From contig JAJFJE010000003.1 of NCBI GenBank assembly GCA_021774355.1, forward strand, positions 1 through 11,728: a stretch of DNA of 11,728 bases, written 5' to 3'. Shown piece after piece: positions 7,058 to 11,728 of this stretch; the first letter of the stretch is position 1; the number at the start of each line of letters is the position of its first letter. Both the position numbers and the translations under genes were made by a program. Source of the stretch: Alphaproteobacteria bacterium (GTDB lineage: Bacteria > Pseudomonadota > Alphaproteobacteria > Zavarziniales > Zavarziniaceae). A model generated the notes under the pieces. The model was not told where the DNA came from. It saw only the letters and a program-made list of their open reading frames with translations, and made no database searches.

Positions 7058-7330
7058 TCAATTCAGGGCGTCTTTCAGCCCCTTGCCGGGACGGAATTTC
7101 GGCTGCCTGGACGCCGGAATCTGGATTTTTTCACCGGTACGCGGGTTGCGCCCCTCGGAGGCGGCGCGCTCCGACACATCGAAGGTTCCGAAGCCGACCA
7201 GACGAACTTCTTCGCTCTGCTTCAGCGCCTGGGTGATCGCCTCGAACACGGCGTCGACGGCGCGCCCCGCATCCGCCTTGGACAGCTCGGCCTCGTCGGC
7301 CACCGCTGCGATCAGGTCGTTCTTGTTCAC
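7058..7330 (-). CDS. hupB: DNA-binding protein HU
   Basis: This 90-aa protein is a complete HU/IHF-family histone-like protein, which binds and bends DNA without much sequence preference and shapes the nucleoid. It starts MNKNDLIAAVADEAELSKAD and has the conserved core VRLVGFGTFDVSERAA (42-57), followed by the DNA-binding arm GRNPRTGEKIQIPAS (60-74) and the end PKFRPGKGLKDALN. The arm tip RNPRTG carries the proline that intercalates into DNA in this family. The start is a GTG (7330-7328) with GGGGGCGAG just upstream. IHF subunits are less likely, because the arm and C-terminus match HU. The position after lon is the same as for hupB in many proteobacteria. It has its own promoter at 7387-7415, and a terminator candidate lies between it and lon. 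Confidence 0.95.
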   Translation of the reverse strand: MNKNDLIAAVADEAELSKADAGRAVDAVFEAITQALKQSEEVRLVGFGTFDVSERAASEGRNPRTGEKIQIPASRQPKFRPGKGLKDALN

Positions 7331-7386
7331 TCTCGCCCCCTATGAGGTTGACCATCCGGGCGCGACGGCACCCCGGAGTGCGCCGC

Positions 7387-7415
7387 AGTCTACGGGCGAG
7401 CCCCCCTCCCGTCAA
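7387..7415 (-). promoter_or_regulatory. Sigma-70 type promoter of hupB
   Basis: On the minus strand, -35 TTGACG (7415-7410, five of six matches) and -10 TAGACT (7392-7387, four of six) are separated by the optimal 17 bases. The predicted start near 7380 gives a leader of about 50 bases before the GTG of hupB. An A/T-rich stretch (GTTTTTGTTTTG) precedes the -35 hexamer and could act as an UP-like element. Confidence 0.6.
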
Positions 7416-7460
7416 AACAAAAACTCCAGGATTTCTGCCATTTGCAGGGCCAAAACGACA

Positions 7461-7490
7461 CCAGCCGCGGGGCCTGGGCACCGCGGCTGG
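7461..7490 (-). terminator. Probable terminator of lon
   Basis: A perfect 10-bp GC-rich inverted repeat (CCAGCCGCGG and CCGCGGCTGG) encloses a 10-base loop and begins 23 bases after the lon stop. On the minus strand it is followed by TGTCGTTTTGG, so the T-run is short and starts five bases late. It is a plausible intrinsic terminator that separates lon from the hupB promoter immediately downstream. Confidence 0.6.
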
Positions 7491-7513
7491 ATCGTTTCGA
7501 AGCGACGCTTCGA

Positions 7514-9925
7514 TCAGTGGGTCATGATCGTATCGCCGTCGGCCTTGACCTCCGCGGCCGGTTTCACTTCACCTTCCGGCGACCATTCGATCGGCTCCAC
7601 CGGCCGGACCAGGGCGTGCTGCAGAACCTCGTCAAGGGTCGATACCGGGATGATCTCCAGGCCTTGCTTGACGTTATCCGGAATCTCCGCCAGGTCCTTC
7701 TCGTTCTCCCGCGGGATCAGCACCGTCTTGAGGCCGCCGCGCAGGGCCGCCAGCAGCTTCTCCTTCAGGCCGCCGATCGGGAATACCCGGCCACGCAAGG
7801 TGATTTCACCGGTCATCGCCAGATCCCGGCGCACCGGAATCTTGGTCAGCACCGACACAATCGAGGTGACCATGGCGACACCGGCGGACGGGCCGTCCTT
7901 GGGCGTCGCCCCTTCCGGCACGTGGACGTGGATGTCGTTCTTCTCGAACAGGCTTGGACGGATGCCGAAGCTGGGGGCCCGGCTGCGGACATAGGAGGCC
8001 GCCGCCTGCACCGATTCCTGCATCACGTCGCCCAGCTTGCCGGTGATGGTCATCTTGCCTTTGCCCGGCAGGACCACGGCTTCGATCTGCAGCAGATCGC
8101 CGCCGACTTCGGTCCAGGCCAGGCCGGTCACGATGCCGACCAGGTCGCTGTCTTCGATCTCGCCAAAGCGGAAGCGGCGCACTCCGGCATATTTTCCGAG
8201 GTTTTCCGCCGTTACTTCGACCGATTTGACCTTCTTCTGCAGGATCTCGCGAATCGCCTTGCGGGTCAGGTTGGCGATCTCCCGCTCAAGATTGCGCACC
8301 CCGGCTTCCCGCGTGTAATAGCGGATCATGTCGCGCAGGGCTTCGTCGGCAATGGACCATTCGCCCACCTTCAGGCCATGGGCTTCCATCTGCTTGTCGA
8401 TCAGATGGGCCTTGGCAATCTCGACCTTCTCATCCTCGGTATAGCCGGCGATGCGGATGATCTCCATGCGGTCCAGCAGAGGCTGGGGCATGCGCAGCGA
8501 ATTCGCCGTGGTCACGAACATAACGTCAGACAGGTCGTAATCGACCTCCAGGTAATGGTCGTTGAAGGTGCTGTTCTGCTCCGGGTCCAGCACTTCCAGC
8601 AGGGCCGATGACGGATCGCCCCGGAAGTCCTGCCCCATCTTGTCGATCTCATCGAGCAGGAACAGGGGGTTCTGCGCCTTGGCTTTCTTCATGGCCTGGA
8701 TGACCTTGCCCGGCATGGAGCCGATATAGGTCCGCCGGTGGCCGCGAATCTCCGCCTCGTCGCGCACCCCGCCCAGGGACATGCGCACGAAATTGCGGTT
8801 GGTGGCCCGGGCGATCGACTTGCCGAGCGACGTCTTGCCGACGCCGGGAGGCCCGACCAGGCACAGGATCGGCCCCTTGATCTTGGTCGCACGCAGTTGC
8901 ACCGCGAGATATTCCAGGATCCGTTCCTTGACCTTCTCCAGACCGTAGTGATCGGCGTTGAGGATCTTTTCCGCCGAGTCGATATCCTTCTTGATCTTGT
9001 TCTTCTTGCCCCACGGAATCGACAGCAGCCAGTCGAGGTAGTTGCGCACCACCGTCGCCTCGGCCGACATGGGGCTCATGCCGCGCAGCTTCTTGACCTC
9101 GTTGTCGGCCTTTTCCCGGGCTTCCTTCGAGAGCTTGGTCTTGGCGATGCGTTCTTCCATCTCGGCCACCTCGTCGCGGCCGTCTTCGCCCTCGCCCAGC
9201 TCCTTCTGGATCGCCTTCATCTGCTCGTTCAGATAATACTCGCGCTGGGTCTTCTCCATCTGGCGCTTGACCCGGCTGCGAATGGTCTTTTCGACCTGCA
9301 GCACGCCGATCTCGCCTTCCATCAGGCCGAACACCTTTTCCAGGCGGTCGGACACTTTGGCGATCTCCAGCACGTCCTGCTTCTCGCTGACCTTCAGGGC
9401 AAGATGGGAGGCCACGGTGTCGGCCAGCTTGGCTGGATCGTCGATCTGGTTGACCGAGACCAGGACCTCCGGCGGAACCTTCTTGTTCAGCTTCACATAT
9501 TGCTCGAACTGCGAGACCACCGAGCGGGCCAGGGCGTCGACCTCGCGCTGCTCCCCCAGTTCCTCGTCAAACGTCTCGGCACGCGCCTGGAAGAAGGATT
9601 CGCTCTCCACGAATTCGGTGATCCGGGCGCGGCTGCCCCCTTCCACCAGGACCTTCACCGTACCGTCCGGCAGCTTCAGCAGTTGCAGCACCGAGGCCAC
9701 GGTGCCGACCTCGTAGATGTCCTTTTCGGTCGGATTGTCCTGGCCGGCATTCTTCTGCGCCACCAGGAGGATCTGCTTGTCGTCCTTCATCACGTCTTCC
9801 AGCGCCCGCACCGATTTCTCGCGGCCGACGAAGAGCGGCACGATCATGTGCGGAAAGACGACAATGTCGCGCAAGGGAAGGACCGAGTAGACGGTCGCCT
9901 GGTCCGTATCGTGGGCTTTTGCCAT
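7514..9925 (-). CDS. lon: ATP-dependent protease Lon (LonA)
   Basis: Lon (803 aa) is a cytoplasmic homohexameric AAA+ protease that degrades misfolded proteins and short-lived regulators. The N-terminal substrate-binding domain begins near SVLPLRDIVVFPHMIVPLF (14-32) and is followed by a long helical region. The ATPase has Walker A GPPGVGKT (358-365) and Walker B LFLLDEID (421-428). The protease domain carries the catalytic serine in PKDGPSAGVAM (Ser680) and the catalytic lysine in GGLKEKLLAALRGG (Lys723), with the same 43-residue spacing as Ser679 and Lys722 of E. coli. The last 30 residues are acidic and variable. I chose the ATG at 9925 because GGAAAG lies seven bases before it; an in-frame ATG at 9940 would add MESEI and has a poor ribosome site. 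The gene follows clpX by about 175 bases and has a heat-shock type promoter of its own. Confidence 0.98.
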   Translation of the reverse strand: MAKAHDTDQATVYSVLPLRDIVVFPHMIVPLFVGREKSVRALEDVMKDDKQILLVAQKNAGQDNPTEKDIYEVGTVASVLQLLKLPDGTVKVLVEGGSRARITEFVESESFFQARAETFDEELGEQREVDALARSVVSQFEQYVKLNKKVPPEVLVSVNQIDDPAKLADTVASHLALKVSEKQDVLEIAKVSDRLEKVFGLMEGEIGVLQVEKTIRSRVKRQMEKTQREYYLNEQMKAIQKELGEGEDGRDEVAEMEERIAKTKLSKEAREKADNEVKKLRGMSPMSAEATVVRNYLDWLLSIPWGKKNKIKKDIDSAEKILNADHYGLEKVKERILEYLAVQLRATKIKGPILCLVGPPGVGKTSLGKSIARATNRNFVRMSLGGVRDEAEIRGHRRTYIGSMPGKVIQAMKKAKAQNPLFLLDEIDKMGQDFRGDPSSALLEVLDPEQNSTFNDHYLEVDYDLSDVMFVTTANSLRMPQPLLDRMEIIRIAGYTEDEKVEIAKAHLIDKQMEAHGLKVGEWSIADEALRDMIRYYTREAGVRNLEREIANLTRKAIREILQKKVKSVEVTAENLGKYAGVRRFRFGEIEDSDLVGIVTGLAWTEVGGDLLQIEAVVLPGKGKMTITGKLGDVMQESVQAAASYVRSRAPSFGIRPSLFEKNDIHVHVPEGATPKDGPSAGVAMVTSIVSVLTKIPVRRDLAMTGEITLRGRVFPIGGLKEKLLAALRGGLKTVLIPRENEKDLAEIPDNVKQGLEIIPVSTLDEVLQHALVRPVEPIEWSPEGEVKPAAEVKADGDTIMTH

Positions 9926-10041
9926 GATTTCACTTTCCATTGAGGCCGGCGATGCGGGGCCCGAACAGCACCCCGCTCACCGCCCGGGAGGACGCTGACA
10001 CCGAACCGCGCGGGCGAAACACACGCAGTCGAATGTTAACG

Positions 10042-10070
10042 AAATGAGGGCCGCGACGCCCGCATTCAAG
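10042..10070 (-). promoter_or_regulatory. Heat-shock (sigma-32 type) promoter match upstream of lon
   Basis: On the minus strand, CCCCCTTGAA contains the -35 core CTTGAA (10070-10065). After 15 bases comes CCTCATTT (10049-10042), one mismatch from the -10 consensus CCCCATNT. The spacing fits known sigma-32 (RpoH) promoters. The predicted start near 10035 gives a leader of about 110 bases before lon. Lon is a classical heat-shock gene, which supports the assignment; no experiment is implied. Confidence 0.55.
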
Positions 10071-10094
10071 GGGGCGTTCGCGCCGGGGCGCAGA

Positions 10095-10112
10095 GCGGGG
10101 CTTACGCCCCGC
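10095..10112 (-). repeat. Hairpin over the clpX stop codon
   Basis: A 7-bp perfect inverted repeat (GCGGGGC and GCCCCGC) has a four-base loop that includes the clpX TAA stop. No T-run follows on the minus strand, so it may protect or weakly terminate the clpX message rather than act as a strong terminator. Confidence 0.4.
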
Positions 10113-11370
10113 TTGTCGCCTTGTCCTCACGGCGCTCGGCATAGCTGTAGAGCGGCTTGGCGCGGCCCTCGACCACCTCGGAATTGACCACCACCTCCTC
10201 GACGCCGTGGAGGTTCGGCAGTTCGAACATGGTCTCGAGCAGGATCGCTTCCATGATCGAGCGCAGGCCGCGGGCGCCCGTCTTGCGCGCGATCGCCCGG
10301 CGGGCCACCGCACGCAAGCTGTCCTCGGTAAAGGTCAGCTTGACGTCTTCCATGTCGAACAGCCGCTGATACTGCTTCATCAGGGCGTTTTTCGGCGCCG
10401 ACAGGATCTCGACCAGGGCATCCTCGGTCAGGTCGTTCAGGGTCGCGATGACCGGCAGGCGACCGACGAATTCCGGGATCAGGCCGAATTTCAGCAGGTC
10501 TTCCGGCTCGACATCGCGCAGGATCTCGCCGGTGCCGCGATCGTCCGGCCCCTTGACGGCCGCGCCGAAGCCGATCGACTTGCCCTGCAGACGGCCCGCG
10601 ATGATCTTCTCCAGCCCGGAGAAGGCGCCGCCGCAGATGAACAGGATGTTGGTCGTGTCAACCTGCAGGAATTCCTGCTGCGGATGCTTGCGCCCGCCCT
10701 GGGGCGGCACGCTGGCGACAGTCCCTTCCATGATCTTCAGCAGGGCCTGCTGCACGCCCTCGCCCGAGACGTCGCGGGTGATCGAGGGGTTGTCCGACTT
10801 GCGGCTGATCTTGTCGACCTCGTCGATATAGACGATGCCGCGCTGGGCCCGCTCGACATTGTAGTCGGCCGACTGCAGCAGCTTCAGGATGATGTTCTCG
10901 ACATCCTCGCCGACATAGCCGGCCTCGGTCAGAGTCGTGGCGTCGGCCATGGTGAAGGGCACGTCGAGAATGCGCGCCAGGGTCTGGGCCAGCAGGGTCT
11001 TGCCGCAGCCTGTGGGACCAACCAGCAGGATGTTCGACTTGGCCAGTTCGACGTCGTTGTTCTTGGTCGCGTGGTTCAGCCGCTTGTAGTGGTTGTGAAC
11101 CGCGACCGAGAGCACCCGCTTGGCATGCAGCTGGCCGATTACATAGTCGTCGAGTACCCGGCAAATGTCCTGGGGCGTGGGCACGCCATCGCGCGTCTTG
11201 ACCAGGCTGGTCTTGTGTTCCTCGCGGATGATGTCCATGCACAGTTCGACACATTCGTCGCAGATAAACACGGTCGGCCCGGCAATCAGCTTGCGGACCT
11301 CGTGCTGGCTCTTGCCGCAGAACGAGCAATAAAGCGTGTTCTTGGAGTCGCCGCCTGTGAGCTTGTTCAT
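10102..11370 (-). CDS. clpX: ATP-dependent Clp protease ATP-binding subunit ClpX
   Basis: ClpX (422 aa) is the hexameric AAA+ unfoldase that recognises tagged proteins and feeds them to the ClpP peptidase. The N-terminal zinc-binding dimerisation domain has Cys15, Cys18, Cys37 and Cys40 (YCSFCGKS and FICDECVELC). The AAA+ core has Walker A GPTGCGKT (118-125), pore loop GYVGEDVE (151-158), Walker B IVYIDEVDK (179-187), the RKH loop (227-229), the IGF loop that docks on ClpP (SIGFGA, 265-270) and sensor 2 GARGLR (365-370). All are intact and length is normal. The ATG at 11370-11368 has GGAG five bases upstream; the longer frame to 11397 adds nine unrelated residues. lon follows downstream. clpP, usually directly upstream, is not inside the window. 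Confidence 0.98.
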   Translation of the reverse strand: MNKLTGGDSKNTLYCSFCGKSQHEVRKLIAGPTVFICDECVELCMDIIREEHKTSLVKTRDGVPTPQDICRVLDDYVIGQLHAKRVLSVAVHNHYKRLNHATKNNDVELAKSNILLVGPTGCGKTLLAQTLARILDVPFTMADATTLTEAGYVGEDVENIILKLLQSADYNVERAQRGIVYIDEVDKISRKSDNPSITRDVSGEGVQQALLKIMEGTVASVPPQGGRKHPQQEFLQVDTTNILFICGGAFSGLEKIIAGRLQGKSIGFGAAVKGPDDRGTGEILRDVEPEDLLKFGLIPEFVGRLPVIATLNDLTEDALVEILSAPKNALMKQYQRLFDMEDVKLTFTEDSLRAVARRAIARKTGARGLRSIMEAILLETMFELPNLHGVEEVVVNSEVVEGRAKPLYSYAERREDKATSGA

Positions 11371-11400
11371 GGTCACTCCATCCCTGCCTCTGCCCAACTC

Positions 11401-11430
11401 ATCCTAGAATGGGAATTGTGCGCTGCACAA
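11401..11430 (-). promoter_or_regulatory. Tentative clpX promoter with overlapping palindrome
   Basis: On the minus strand, TTGTGC (11430-11425) and TAGGAT (11406-11401) are 18 bases apart. The -10 matches consensus at four of six positions, the -35 at only three. The start would be near 11394, 24 bases before clpX. A 15-base interrupted palindrome TTGTGC-N3-GCACAA (11416-11430) covers the -35 element and could be an operator. I do not recognise the regulator. Confidence 0.3.
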
Positions 11431-11482
11431 CCACGCTCCAGACAGAAGAGTCGATGCCCTAGAGACATCTAAAGACCTTGGC

Positions 11483-11533
11483 GCATCGGCGTCAGATCCC
11501 GACGGAGGGACTCGACCCCTGTCGAGCCGATGC
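11483..11533 (-). repeat. Possible structured RNA element (three-way junction)
   Basis: An 8-bp outer stem (11483-11490 with 11526-11533, GCATCGGC type) encloses two inner hairpins. One is a 6-bp stem CTCGAC/GTCGAG at 11511-11526 with a four-base loop; it competes with the outer stem for base 11526. The other is a 4-bp stem TCCC/GGGA at 11497-11510. Together they could fold into a compact three-way junction in the leader of a longer clpX transcript. I do not recognise a known RNA family. Confidence 0.35.
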
Positions 11534-11662
11534 CGTCCTTGGGATACGAGCACGCGAGGCAAGCCCTATCAAGGTATGTTTGCACCGCACGCCGGCACAA
11601 TAAGGTCCAACGCCGCATGCCTGCGATGATCCGCCCGATGAGGTTAAAGTATGGTTTAGCGC

Positions 11663-11703
11663 GGCTTGACCGGGGACCTGGCGGTCCGGCACCCGGTCAA
11701 GCC
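11663..11703. repeat. Long GC-rich hairpin near the right edge
   Basis: A perfect 12-bp inverted repeat (GGCTTGACCGGG and CCCGGTCAAGCC) encloses 17 bases, within which GACC/GGTC can form a further short stem. It could be a terminator or 3' stabilising hairpin of the gene upstream on the minus strand. No T-run follows on either strand, so a standard intrinsic terminator is not clear. Confidence 0.5.
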
Positions 11704-11728
11704 CCTGCGACGGTTCGCCGCGCCGGCG

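Larger units (their letters stand above)
11371..11728. other. Intergenic region upstream of clpX, no supported gene
   Basis: These 358 bases hold no convincing gene on either strand. A minus-strand frame at 11492-11692 has no recognisable motif and no good ribosome site. The region contains three notable inverted repeats, listed separately, and a tentative promoter near clpX. At the extreme right edge a minus-strand frame ends with TGA at 11699-11697 after ten codons; this could be the tail of an upstream gene such as clpP, but too little is visible to say. Confidence 0.6.

Noticed and set aside
6855..7061. Minus-strand frame containing SAVEHLVYTERAGGSNPSSP
   Set aside because: This peptide is the translation of the tRNA-Val gene itself, another familiar false annotation.
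11496..11520. tRNA T-arm-like sequence on the minus strand (AGGG-GTCGAGT-CCCT)
   Set aside because: It resembles a T arm with a changed first loop base, but no anticodon arm, acceptor arm or CCA can be placed around it. Probably coincidence.
11492..11692. 66-codon minus-strand frame upstream of clpX, GTG start
   Set aside because: No good ribosome site, no recognisable motif, and it runs through two inverted repeats. I treat the region as non-coding.
11697..11728. Last ten codons of a possible upstream gene (clpP?) ending in TGA
   Set aside because: The position fits clpP, but the visible residues (PARRTVAGA) are too few and not distinctive, so no gene call is made.
1..11728. Mobile elements, CRISPR arrays, defence or biosynthetic systems
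   Set aside because: No transposase, integrase, regularly spaced repeats, toxin-antitoxin pair or unusual enzyme set was seen. All recognised genes are core housekeeping genes on one strand.

Overview
This window is a stretch of core chromosome from a high-GC alphaproteobacterium, most likely of Rhodospirillales-like affinity. The evidence is the gene order (clpX-lon-hupB-tRNA-Val ... tRNA-Asp-nuoABCDEFG), typical alphaproteobacterial NuoA-G sequences, and strong GC bias at third codon positions, which also creates long antisense shadow reading frames. Every gene found lies on the minus strand, so transcription runs from high to low coordinates.

Right part (about 7060-11728), protein quality control and the nucleoid. 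clpX (unfoldase of the ClpXP protease), lon (ATP-dependent protease) and a GTG-started HU gene (hupB) stand in the order known from many proteobacteria. The lon leader carries a heat-shock (sigma-32 type) promoter match. hupB has its own sigma-70 type promoter, and a hairpin terminator candidate lies between lon and hupB. The 358 bases upstream of clpX hold no convincing gene but are rich in inverted repeats: a 12-bp hairpin, a possible three-way junction, and a small palindrome over a tentative clpX promoter. clpP is not in the window; it may lie just beyond the right edge.

Middle part (about 5100-6961). tRNA-Val(UAC) and tRNA-Asp(GUC), both with encoded CCA, flank a single gene for a type II NADH dehydrogenase (ndh). 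tRNA-Asp has a near-consensus promoter and is followed by a strong intrinsic terminator, which separates it from the nuo genes.

Left part (1-4897). This is the 5' half of the respiratory complex I operon: nuoA, nuoB, nuoC, nuoD, nuoE, nuoF and the start of nuoG, cut by the window edge. The genes overlap or are separated by 3-7 bases, as expected for a translationally coupled operon. Subunits for quinone reduction (A, B, D), the connecting subunit (C) and the NADH-oxidising module (E, F, G) follow in standard order. The two types of NADH:quinone oxidoreductase, proton-pumping complex I and non-pumping NDH-2, are thus encoded side by side.

I found no mobile element, CRISPR array, toxin-antitoxin pair, defence system or biosynthetic cluster. 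The window is ordinary housekeeping DNA. The points worth a second look are regulatory and structural elements in the intergenic regions and the position of ndh.
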